Virus record (IMG/VR): IMGVR_UViG_3300032675_000977
Span: 1-33,451 of that record
Origin: a virus
Direction: 5' to 3' (one strand)
Length of the DNA: 33,451 bases
Below the pieces are notes generated by a model. The model was not told the origin of the DNA. It did no database searches and worked only from the letters and a program-made list of their open reading frames with translations. Numbering within the stretch: the stretch's first letter is position 1; each line of letters begins with the position of its first letter. The translations under genes were made by a program, and so were the position numbers. Shown piece after piece: positions 17,167 to 21,794 of this stretch.

Positions 17167-17650
17167 CTCCTTTCGTTAAATTAGGTGCCAGTTGAGTGGT
17201 AGCAAGGCTACACTCTTCTCCTTGTGAAAGTTACTGGCAGAACTCACTCTTGTTTATTTTACTAGGTTAAGAACTTGACCGCCGATTGGCTCCTAGGGGT
17301 CTGTTGACGACTTACTCCTTAAATCACTTCCCATCACGTTGCACAAGGCTAGAAGGGCGAGTTAGTCAAATCCGTTATGGGCGAAACTGGTGTTTGTATT
17401 CAGTGCTTGAACCTGCGGTAGCCCAGACTCTTCATGGCACCTCTTGCGTCGACCGGCATCATAACAAGTTCAGTGTTGTTCCATTGTAGCCACTATACAA
17501 ACGTAAAAGGTTTTTGGGAATATAGCAGTAATGCGCTGACGTCTGCTATATTTGTCTCGAGAAGGAGAGCTCATCTTTATTTCACGCTAAATTTGTTTCG
17601 TACTGCTTGCACGTTACTTAGGACTCATCCAACCGTCTATCCCAAAAATT
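17167..17650 (-). other. Long structured leader between tRNA-Glu and the 148-aa gene
   Basis: 484 nt with no convincing ORF. On the minus strand it contains a 9-bp hairpin ATATAGCAG/CTGCTATAT (17519-17552). Close to the downstream gene is a two-level structure: outer stem TGCCAGT/ACTGGCA (17233-17239 with 17186-17192) enclosing GAGTGTAGC-CTT-GCTACCACTC. The latter ends about 15 nt before the Shine-Dalgarno and could act as a riboswitch-like control or processing site. No known riboswitch class was recognised. Confidence 0.5.
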
Positions 17651-17725
17651 TGGCACTCTGTAGCGGAATCGAACCGCTCTTGCCTGGATGAAAACCAGAT
17701 GTCCTAACCGATAGACGAACAGAGC
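17651..17725 (-). tRNA. tRNA-Glu (TTC)
   Basis: 75 nt with CCA; acceptor GCTCTGT/ACAGAGT, G73, loop TTTTCAT gives TTC, normal T-loop TTCGATT. Last tRNA of the main array in the direction of transcription. Confidence 0.95.
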
Positions 17726-17730
17726 AAACT

Positions 17731-17807
<77 letters not shown>

Positions 17808-17918
17808 AAATTTGAAATAGCATGTAATGTTGAGTACCTTCCTGGCCCACGCTCAAGTTCTACCAGGAGCTTTAAGGTCATACGCAAAGGGTAATTAGTC
17901 CTTATTATATCATTACTT
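17808..17918 (-). other. Spacer with hairpin between element A and tRNA-Asp
   Basis: No gene. On the minus strand a stem TCCTGG/CCAGGA (17863-17868 with 17840-17845) encloses a short loop. A TATAAT-like hexamer at 17904-17909 has no matching -35. Confidence 0.4.
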
Positions 17919-18002
17919 ACTATATTGAAACACACTAATGTATCTTGTATACGGGCGCCCTAGGCATAACTATCTGCCCCCACTAATACGTTTCAATATA
18001 GT
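17919..18002 (-). ncRNA. Long-stem RNA element A
   Basis: A perfect 13-bp terminal stem (ACTATATTGAAAC with GTTTCAATATAGT) encloses 58 nt that can form further small hairpins (GGCA/TGCC, the palindrome GGGCGCCC, GTAT/ATAC). The stem sequence is shared with elements B and C. It lies between a promoter-boxA leader and tRNA-Asp. The encoded RNA is unknown; an RNase III-type excision substrate is inferred. Confidence 0.5.
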
Positions 18003-18003
18003 A

Positions 18004-18017
18004 ACCCTTCCCAGGGT
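18004..18017 (-). other. GNRA-like hairpin after boxA
   Basis: Minus strand ACCCT-GGGA-AGGGT: 5-bp stem with a GNRA tetraloop, located between the boxA-like element and element A. Possible boxB-like or processing hairpin. Confidence 0.45.
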
Positions 18018-18030
18018 GCTAATATTCTAC

Positions 18031-18047
18031 TCAAATTGTTAATGAAC
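18031..18047 (-). promoter_or_regulatory. boxA-like antitermination element (P2 leader)
   Basis: Minus strand GTTCATTAACAATTTGA. It differs by one base from GTTCTTTAACAATTT, my recollection of the rRNA-operon boxA core (E. coli TGCTCTTTAACAA). It sits about 20 nt after the P2 -10, as in rRNA leaders. Confidence 0.6.
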
Positions 18048-18065
18048 TTTAATTACTATACAAGT

Positions 18066-18094
18066 ATTATAGCATTATGATCTTTATTGGACAA
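18066..18094 (-). promoter_or_regulatory. Promoter P2 inside the tRNA array
   Basis: Minus strand TTGTCC (18089-18094), 17-nt spacer, TATAAT (18066-18071). Downstream sequence (TACTTGTATAGTAATTAAAG) is nearly the same as after P1, so promoter and leader look duplicated. Confidence 0.8.
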
Positions 18095-18096
18095 CC

Positions 18097-18224
18097 ATAT
18101 TAAAACATACTTGGTAGGAATCGAACCTACATCACTGTCGCTTCGCTGTATCGCTGTCGCTTCGTTAGTGCCAACACGCTGGGCTTACTTGCCTCCCCCG
18201 ACTACTTACGGTATGCTTTAATAT
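18097..18224 (-). ncRNA. Long-stem RNA element B with T-arm-like hairpin and tandem repeat
   Basis: A 14-bp stem (ATATTAAAGCATAC with GTATGTTTTAATAT, one G-U) encloses 100 nt. Inside are a perfect tRNA T-arm (GTAGG-TTCGATT-CCTAC, 18113-18130) and two 19-nt tandem repeats (16 of 19 identical). No acceptor stem, D-arm or anticodon arm can be fitted, so it is not a normal tRNA. It follows the P1 boxA leader directly. Confidence 0.5.
18127..18164. repeat. Tandem 2 x 19-nt repeat within element B
   Basis: CTACATCACTGTCGCTTCG followed by CTGTATCGCTGTCGCTTCG; three differences. It extends the variable part of the element. Confidence 0.85.
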
Positions 18225-18230
18225 AGTGCC

Positions 18231-18248
18231 AATAAATTGTTAATGAGC
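18231..18248 (-). promoter_or_regulatory. boxA-like antitermination element (P1 leader)
   Basis: Minus strand GCTCATTAACAATTTATT. It matches the E. coli-type boxA GCTCTTTAACAATTTATC except for one internal T-to-A and the last base. Located about 22 nt downstream of the P1 -10 and immediately before element B. Confidence 0.65.
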
Positions 18249-18269
18249 TTAATTACTTAATATACAACT

Positions 18270-18298
18270 ATTATACAATAATGAGAATTAACCGTCAA
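18270..18298 (-). promoter_or_regulatory. Promoter P1 inside the tRNA array
   Basis: Minus strand TTGACG (18293-18298), 17-nt spacer, TATAAT (18270-18275): near-consensus. It restarts transcription after tRNA-Cys and reads toward element B, P2, element A, tRNA-Asp and tRNA-Glu. Confidence 0.85.
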
Positions 18299-18329
18299 TT
18301 ACTGTATGTTGTGAAAAAGCAACACTATG

Positions 18330-18407
18330 TGGAGCACAGGGTCAGATTTGAACTGACGGTTTTACGGGTTTGCAATCCGTTCCCTTGGGCCTCTCGGGCA
18401 CCTGTGC
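18330..18407 (-). tRNA. tRNA-Cys (GCA)
   Basis: 78 nt with CCA; acceptor GCACAGG/CCTGTGC and the Cys identity base T73. Loop TTGCAAA gives GCA; one mismatch closes the anticodon stem. Confidence 0.9.
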
Positions 18408-18412
18408 ATAAC

Positions 18413-18502
18413 TGGAGGAGGGTGTGGGATTCGAACCCACGGAGCTTTTACACCCTTTAGTTTTCAAGACTAACGCAATCGGCCGGACTCTGCCAACCCT
18501 CC
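18413..18502 (-). tRNA. tRNA-Ser (TGA)
   Basis: Class II, 90 nt with CCA; acceptor GGAGGGT/ACCCTCC. Stem TTAGT/ACTAA with loop CTTGAAA gives TGA. Position 73 is T rather than the usual Ser G. Confidence 0.9.
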
Positions 18503-18509
18503 ATATTTT

Positions 18510-18604
18510 TGGTAGTAGATCTAGGTTATGATCCTAGCCGTTTCAGCCCATCTGACCGATCTCCGGGAATTATAAGGCCCCGCCGCACACCAGTGCTATC
18601 TACC
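18510..18604 (-). tRNA. Atypical tRNA-like gene (possible TAT anticodon)
   Basis: 95 nt ending CCA, acceptor GGTAGAT/ATCTACT (one G-U). It deviates strongly: T-loop ATCATAA instead of TTCRANY, no T8, a D-loop of about 4 nt, and an anticodon hairpin (CGGGG/TCCCG) with a 9-nt loop. A long variable hairpin TCAG/CTGA is present. If a 7-nt loop CTTATAA is forced, the anticodon is TAT (Ile). It may be a degenerate tRNA, decoy or RNA with another role. Confidence 0.5.
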
Positions 18605-18606
18605 AT

Positions 18607-18683
18607 TGGTGCCCAAGGTAGGACTCGAACCTACAACATTCTCCCTCTTAAGAAGACACGTCTACCAATTGCGTCACTTGGGT
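18607..18683 (-). tRNA. tRNA, probably Leu (AAG), atypical
   Basis: 77 nt with CCA. Acceptor and D-arm (CCCAAGTGACGCAATTGG) resemble tRNA-Leu, but the variable loop is only 5 nt (class I) and pair 1-72 is A-C. Stem TCTTC/GGAGA with loop TTAAGAG gives AAG; the neighbouring reading TAA does not pair. Confidence 0.6.
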
Positions 18684-18685
18684 AT

Positions 18686-18761
18686 TGGGGTAACATATGG
18701 GGAACGATCCCATACTACCGCTTTCACAGAGCGGGGTGCGAACCTCTACACTAATGTCACC
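18686..18761 (-). tRNA. tRNA-His (GTG)
   Basis: 76 nt including the His-specific G-1 opposite C73; stem CCGCT/AGCGG with loop CTGTGAA gives GTG. The T-loop is ATCGTTC, lacking T54, which is unusual. Confidence 0.88.
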
Positions 18762-18767
18762 ATGGTT

Positions 18768-18842
18768 TGGTCTGCCCTGCAGGAATTGAACCCACATCAA
18801 AAGGGTAGAAGCCTTCTGTACTATCCATTGTACTAAGGGCAG
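18768..18842 (-). tRNA. tRNA-Arg (TCT)
   Basis: 75 nt with CCA; acceptor CTGCCCT/AGGGCAG, A73; loop CTTCTAC gives TCT for AGA/AGG, codons typical of AT-rich phage genes. Confidence 0.93.
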
Positions 18843-18846
18843 GTAT

Positions 18847-18978
18847 TTAAATTATTTGGGAGAGAGTGTCAATTGCTGTCTGCACATGATCAATACTAAC
18901 ATGTAACCTATGAGCGATTTCATAAGCATCTAAGTTTCTACCGAGCAGTTCTTTGACTTGTAGTAATAGTCTTGACAT
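18847..18978 (-). CDS. Small HTH-like protein (43 aa) inside the tRNA array
   Basis: A 43-residue frame from MSRLLLQVKELLGRNLDAYE to DTLSQII, fully between tRNA-Arg and tRNA-Gln. The middle (LDAYEIAHRLHVSIDHVQTAID) has the helix-turn-helix pattern of short DNA-binding modules, where a second helix after HVS contacts DNA. A weak AAGG lies about 13 nt upstream. It could regulate the array; the family is not identified. Confidence 0.55.
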   Translation of the reverse strand: MSRLLLQVKELLGRNLDAYEIAHRLHVSIDHVQTAIDTLSQII

Positions 18979-19027
18979 ACATATATAACGCCTTAAATTA
19001 CAATTAAGTTTACGCAATCGGATAAAT

Positions 19028-19101
19028 TGGTAGAGGTACCAGGACTCGAACCTAGAATGACGCAGTCAAAGTGCGTAGTGTTACCATTACACTATACCTC
19101 A
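19028..19101 (-). tRNA. tRNA-Gln (TTG)
   Basis: 74 nt with CCA. Stem ACGCA/TGCGT with loop CTTTGAC gives TTG. Pair 1-72 is T-T, in line with the weak first pair of tRNA-Gln. Confidence 0.92.
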
Positions 19102-19111
19102 ATAGAAACTA

Positions 19112-19187
19112 TGGTGGTGCCTCGTGGGATTGAACCACGTTCAACAGCTCTTCAAACTGCCGCTATGACCACATCAGCTAAAGCACC
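19112..19187 (-). tRNA. tRNA-Phe (GAA)
   Basis: 76 nt with CCA; acceptor GGTGCTT/AGGCACC, A73; loop TTGAAGA gives GAA. Its position 1 overlaps the last base of element C's stem. Confidence 0.93.
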
Positions 19188-19259
19188 ATATTGAAACACA
19201 CTAATCGCCCAAAACTCCCAAGTGGAGGGTGACCCTTTAGACTAATGTGTTTTAATATG
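19187..19259 (-). ncRNA. Long-stem RNA element C
   Basis: A 20-bp stem (19240-19259 with 19187-19206; one A-C mismatch, two G-U in the minus-strand RNA) joins tRNA-Lys to tRNA-Phe and encloses about 33 nt with two hairpins (GGG-TCA-CCC and CTCC/GGAG). The stem begins inside the CCA of tRNA-Lys and ends at base 1 of tRNA-Phe, so excision would release both tRNAs. It is related in sequence to elements A and B. Confidence 0.55.
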
Positions 19260-19331
19260 GTGAGGGCACAGGGACTTGAACCCTGATTGAGAGATTAAAA
19301 GTCTCCTATTCTACCTTTGAATTATACCCCC
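19258..19331 (-). tRNA. tRNA-Lys (TTT)
   Basis: 74 nt with CCA; stem GGAGA/TCTCT and loop CTTTTAA give TTT. Acceptor GGGGGTA/TGCCCTC with two G-U. Its CCA is the start of element C. Confidence 0.93.
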
Positions 19332-19355
19332 TTTGTTTACCACTCTTGTCACTAT
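19302..19355 (-). CDS. Possible 17-aa leader peptide overlapping tRNA-Lys
   Basis: AAAGGAGATCCTATC then ATG gives a textbook Shine-Dalgarno and the frame MDSDKSGKQRGYNSKVE before a TAG inside the tRNA-Lys D-arm/anticodon region. The ATG sits in a 3-nt loop of CTATC-ATG-GATAG. Translation would compete with tRNA folding. It may be chance. Confidence 0.3.
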
Positions 19356-19384
19356 CCATGATAGGATCTCCTTTCATTTTAAAT

Positions 19385-19459
19385 TGGCGGGTCTTGCAGG
19401 AATCGAACCCACACTTTAACGTCCGTAGCGTTACGTAATTTCCATTTTACTAAAGACCC
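19385..19459 (-). tRNA. tRNA-Arg (ACG)
   Basis: 75 nt with CCA; acceptor GGGTCTT/AAGACCC, G73; stem TAACG/CGTTA with loop CTACGGA gives ACG, normally edited to ICG to read CGN. Confidence 0.94.
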
Positions 19460-19465
19460 TTTGTT

Positions 19466-19553
19466 TGGCGGAAAGTATAGGATTCGAACCTATGCATCTC
19501 GTTAGAAATGACGGTTTAGCAAACCGTTGCCTTAACCACTCGGCCAACTTTCC
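19466..19553 (-). tRNA. tRNA-Ser (GCT)
   Basis: Class II, 88 nt with CCA, G73; stem ACGGT/ACCGT with loop TTGCTAA gives GCT. The standard decoder of AGY codons, in contrast to the ACT version at 14079. Confidence 0.95.
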
Positions 19554-19560
19554 TTTGTTT

Positions 19561-19634
19561 TGGTAGCCAGTACAAGAATTGAACTTGTAATAAACGCTTA
19601 TCAAGCGTCCGTTATACCATTTAACTAACCGGCT
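19561..19634 (-). tRNA. tRNA-Ile (GAT)
   Basis: 74 nt with CCA; acceptor AGCCGGT/ACTGGCT, A73; loop TTGATAA gives GAT. Confidence 0.93.
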
Positions 19635-19639
19635 ATATA

Positions 19640-19717
19640 TGGCTCCGTCTTGTGGAATCGAACCACACTCTATACTGATTAACAGTCAGTCGCGTACACC
19701 TTGCTCGCTCAGACGGA
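19640..19717 (-). tRNA. tRNA-Asn (GTT), copy 1
   Basis: 78 nt with CCA; acceptor TCCGTCT/AGACGGA, G73; stem ACTGA/TCAGT with loop CTGTTAA gives GTT. A second tRNA-Asn(GTT) is at 20179. Confidence 0.94.
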
Positions 19718-19725
19718 ATTGTTAT

Positions 19726-19800
19726 TGGTCTCAGTGGAGTGAATCGAACACTCGACGTCTTGGTCCCAAACCAAGCGACATACCACTTGCCTACACTGAG
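19726..19800 (-). tRNA. tRNA-Pro (TGG)
   Basis: 75 nt with CCA; acceptor CTCAGTG/CACTGAG, A73; stem CTTGG/CCAAG with loop TTTGGGA gives TGG. Confidence 0.94.
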
Positions 19801-19807
19801 ATTGTTA

Positions 19808-19883
19808 TGGTGCCCTCTGTCTGATTCGAACAGACCACATCCTGATTACAAAACAGGTGCTCTACCTAATGAGCTAAGAGGGC
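19808..19883 (-). tRNA. tRNA-Thr (TGT), array copy
   Basis: 76 nt with CCA; acceptor GCCCTCT/AGAGGGC, A73; loop TTTGTAA gives TGT with one T-T mismatch closing the anticodon stem. First tRNA after the internal terminator. Confidence 0.93.
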
Positions 19884-19884
19884 A

Positions 19885-19925
19885 TAAAAAACCCTCAAGC
19901 TGTTCAGTTAAGCAACAGAAGAGGG
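19885..19925 (-). terminator. Intrinsic-terminator-like hairpin inside the tRNA array
   Basis: Minus strand CCCTC...GAGGG followed by TTTTTTAT, with an inner CTGTT/AACAG stem. It would stop transcripts coming from tRNA-Val unless antitermination or read-through occurs; no new promoter is obvious before tRNA-Thr. Confidence 0.65.
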
Positions 19926-19937
19926 CCGTATTAAAAT

Positions 19938-20013
19938 TGGTAGGACTTGCCAGGTTCGAACTGACGACATCCACGGTGTAAACGTGGCGCTCTACCAACT
20001 GAGCTAAAGTCCT
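19938..20013 (-). tRNA. tRNA-Val (TAC)
   Basis: 76 nt with CCA; acceptor AGGACTT/AAGTCCT, A73; stem CCACG/CGTGG with loop TTTACAC gives TAC. Confidence 0.95.
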
Positions 20014-20017
20014 ATTA

Positions 20018-20091
20018 TGGTTGCGGGTCCTGGAATCGCACCAGGGACTGGGGCTTATGAGACCCCTGAGATACTCCTTCTCCAACCCGCG
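20018..20091 (-). tRNA. Initiator tRNA-fMet (CAT)
   Basis: 74 nt with CCA. Pair 1-72 is the C-A mismatch diagnostic of bacterial initiator tRNA (5' CGCGGGT, 3' ACCCGCA), and the anticodon stem has four consecutive G-C pairs; loop CTCATAA. The T-loop TGCGATT is slightly unusual. Confidence 0.85.
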
Positions 20092-20097
20092 ATAGAT

Positions 20098-20173
20098 TGG
20101 TAGATATGACTGGACTCGAACCAGTGATAGTCTCCGTATGAAGGAGGTGCATTAGCCACTATGCTACATATCT
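20098..20173 (-). tRNA. tRNA-Met or tRNA-Ile2 (CAT)
   Basis: 76 nt with CCA; acceptor AGATATG/CATATCT, A73; loop TTCATAC gives CAT. The paired first position rules out an initiator; elongator Met and lysidine-modified Ile cannot be separated by eye. Confidence 0.88.
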
Positions 20174-20178
20174 ATAAT

Positions 20179-20254
20179 TGGCTCCGAGCCCTGGAATCGA
20201 ACCAGGCTTAACGGATTAACAGTCCGCCGCCTACACCGTGTTTGCTTGCTCGGA
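20179..20254 (-). tRNA. tRNA-Asn (GTT), copy 2
   Basis: 76 nt with CCA; acceptor TCCGAGC/GCTCGGA, G73; loop CTGTTAA gives GTT. Its 5' 24 nt are also the end of the HNH gene, whose stop TAG falls in the D-arm. Confidence 0.94.
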
Positions 20255-20869
20255 ATTGATTGTTACTAAAATACTATTTGCAAGTCTCATATTAGCTGGG
20301 GTATCATTGAACCCTAATGCTTTTAATGCAGGCTTTGCAAATTTATGTTTCTTTAATTCTTCAGTTAGTAGTATAACATCTACTTTTTTATTTGTCTTTA
20401 TATTTCTTGCCCTGAACGTAGGAGTCTGACTATGGCAGTTAGGACACAATAATCGTAAATTTTCTACTTTATTATTTTTATTATTACCATCAATATGATC
20501 TAATTCTACCATTAGATATTCGCCTTGCCAGTTTTCCCCGACTCCACATTTTTCACATCGGTGTCCACGTTCGTGTAGTAATCTTTTCTTTACAGATTCA
20601 TTGCTCATTTCTTCGTATGGGCGACTCCACGATTGTTTACGTTTTGTTTCTGCAGCACGTTTTTGTTGATCATCGTAATCGTACTTGGAACGTTTATCAG
20701 CGGCAAGTGCTTTTTGTTCTTCTTCGGTTAAAGAATACCAGTACTTTGCATTCGATAATCGCTTCTTTTCTATTGCTTCAGGGCTAAATGTTCTACTGTT
20801 AGAACATTTTCTACTACAGTATGCACCATTCATATTATGGTCTGCATTACACTTAGGACATTGTTTCAT
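20231..20869 (-). CDS. HNH homing-type endonuclease
   Basis: 212 aa. N-terminal zinc-ribbon-like motif CPKCN...CSRKC (4-24), a long basic helical linker, then an HNH core: CEKCG (about 109), VELDHIDGNNKNNKVENLRLLCPNCHSQTP, with the catalytic DH, central Asn and zinc CxxC. Such proteins are usually site-specific homing nucleases in phages. The last 8 codons overlap the 5' part of tRNA-Asn, implying insertion next to a tRNA or capture of the tRNA end as C-terminus. A GGAGG Shine-Dalgarno and late-type promoter precede it, so it can be expressed apart from the tRNAs. Confidence 0.9.
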   Translation of the reverse strand: MKQCPKCNADHNMNGAYCSRKCSNSRTFSPEAIEKKRLSNAKYWYSLTEEEQKALAADKRSKYDYDDQQKRAAETKRKQSWSRPYEEMSNESVKKRLLHERGHRCEKCGVGENWQGEYLMVELDHIDGNNKNNKVENLRLLCPNCHSQTPTFRARNIKTNKKVDVILLTEELKKHKFAKPALKALGFNDTPANMRLANSILVTINSEQANTV

Positions 20870-20885
20870 ATCGAACCTCCAATAT

Positions 20886-20892
20886 TATTTAT
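20886..20892 (-). promoter_or_regulatory. T4-like late promoter of the HNH gene
   Basis: Minus strand AATCATAAATAATATTGGAGG: core ATAAATA, predicted start about 20880, short leader with GGAGG before ATG 20869. Confidence 0.55.
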
Positions 20893-20923
20893 GATTTATG
20901 TCGCTGGTTCAAAATAAAATGTA

Positions 20924-20997
20924 TGGAGCGGGATATCGGAATCGAACCGATGACCGAAGATTGGAAATCTGCTGTTTTGCCCCTAAACTAATCCCGC
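20924..20997 (-). tRNA. tRNA-Gly (TCC)
   Basis: 74 nt with CCA; acceptor GCGGGAT/ATCCCGC, T73 as in Gly tRNAs; loop TTTCCAA gives TCC. Confidence 0.93.
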
Positions 20998-21006
20998 ATA
21001 ATACTC

Positions 21007-21080
21007 TGGCGAATCTCCAGGGAGTCGAACCCCGGCCTGAGGCTTTGGAGGCCGCTGTGCTACCGTAACACTTGAGACTC
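21007..21080 (-). tRNA. tRNA-Trp (CCA)
   Basis: 74 nt with CCA end; acceptor GAGTCTC/GAGATTC, G73; loop CTCCAAA gives anticodon CCA. Confidence 0.93.
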
Positions 21081-21088
21081 GTAAAACT

Positions 21089-21164
21089 TGGTGGAGACAG
21101 TCGGGATCGAACCGACCACCTACTGCTTGCAAAGCAGCCGCTCTCCCAAATGAGCTATGCCCCC
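21089..21164 (-). tRNA. tRNA-Ala (TGC)
   Basis: 76 nt with CCA; the Ala identity pair G3-T70 is present, A73; loop TTTGCAA gives TGC. Confidence 0.95.
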
Positions 21165-21172
21165 ATAAAACT

Positions 21173-21248
21173 TGGAGCGGAATAAGAGATTCGAACTCTC
21201 GACCTCGACGTTGGCAACGTTGTGCTCTACCAGCTGAGCTAATTCCGC
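21173..21248 (-). tRNA. tRNA-Gly (GCC)
   Basis: 76 nt with CCA; acceptor GCGGAAT/ATTCCGC, T73; loop TTGCCAA gives GCC; one mismatch in the anticodon stem. Confidence 0.93.
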
Positions 21249-21276
21249 ATTGTATTACTTATACTTCTTTGATACT

Positions 21277-21360
21277 TGGTGGAGAATACTGGGATCGAAC
21301 CAGTCGTGCCATAGGCGGCGGATTTACAGTCCACTGCATCACCATTGATGCTTCTTCTCC
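21277..21360 (-). tRNA. tRNA-Tyr (GTA)
   Basis: Class II, 84 nt with CCA, A73; loop CTGTAAA gives GTA. First tRNA of the main array; its 5' sequence GGAGAAGAAGC also occurs inside element D. Confidence 0.95.
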
Positions 21361-21366
21361 ATTGTT

Positions 21367-21456
21367 TATAGTAAAATGCTCTGGTGCTGTTTCAGTTCTT
21401 ATATAAGAGAACCTGCGTATGTATTGGCTTCTTCTCCTCCAAAGCACTTTACTATA
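21367..21456 (-). ncRNA. Long-stem RNA element D
   Basis: An 18-bp stem (21439-21456 with 21367-21384) whose two exceptions are G-U in the minus-strand RNA but A-C in the other strand, which points to a minus-strand transcript. It encloses 54 nt with GGAGAAGAAGC (copy of the tRNA-Tyr start) and a GTTCT/AGAAC hairpin. It lies between the array's first promoter and tRNA-Tyr. Function unknown. Confidence 0.5.
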
Positions 21457-21519
21457 ACTAGATTTTTCACACCACACTAGGTGCTCCATCCTTAGTTCCG
21501 CCCATTTATGCTTTTTTAT

Positions 21520-21549
21520 AGTGTAGCATAGGATCTCGTTCCCTGTCAA
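21520..21549 (-). promoter_or_regulatory. Promoter at the head of the main tRNA array
   Basis: Minus strand TTGACA (21544-21549), 18-nt spacer, TACACT (21520-21525). Reads through element D into tRNA-Tyr and onward. Confidence 0.75.
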
Positions 21550-21562
21550 CACTTAATTCTTA

Positions 21563-21718
21563 TTATCTACGAGCTCGAGCTTTTTCAAGTAGTTGAGCTT
21601 GTTCCGCTAAACTCTTAATATATGCTTCTGCTCTGGCAATCTTTGCTTCCACCAATGCAACCTTCTGCTCCGATGTTAGCAAAAACTGACTATCTAAAAT
21701 CTTACGTTTTTCTAACAT
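21563..21718 (-). CDS. Small helical unknown protein (51 aa)
   Basis: Runs from MLEKRKILDSQFLLTSEQK to EKARARR. Heptad-like Leu/Ala/Glu spacing over residues 15-48 predicts one long, coiled-coil-prone helix. AAAGGATAAGGAA precedes the ATG. It lies after the terminator at 21737-21765, so it needs read-through or an unseen promoter. No family is recognised. Confidence 0.65.
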   Translation of the reverse strand: MLEKRKILDSQFLLTSEQKVALVEAKIARAEAYIKSLAEQAQLLEKARARR

Positions 21719-21736
21719 TTCCTTATCCTTTAAAAA

Positions 21737-21765
21737 CAAAAAACCCTGGGGTTTTAATCCAGGGT
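21737..21765 (-). terminator. Rho-independent terminator
   Basis: Minus strand ACCCTGG/CCAGGGT stem (7 bp), 9-nt loop, then TTTTTTG. It ends the transcript of the 53-aa leaderless gene. Confidence 0.85.
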
Positions 21766-21794
21766 CCTTAAAGTTTGTATGATTATTTTGTTAC

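Noticed and set aside
17595-17633. Hammerhead ribozyme-like string (GGATGAGTCC ... CGAAAC on the minus strand)
   Set aside because: The invariant CTGATGA core is not present (TGGATGA instead) and stem II does not pair.
17919-19259. CRISPR array from the repeated ATATTGAAACACACTAAT-like strings
   Set aside because: Copies are few, irregularly spaced, inverted in pairs and flank tRNAs; no cas genes are present.
21259-21552. 97-codon open frame over tRNA-Tyr
   Set aside because: It needs a non-ATG start or a start with no proper Shine-Dalgarno spacing, and it covers the whole tRNA and element D.
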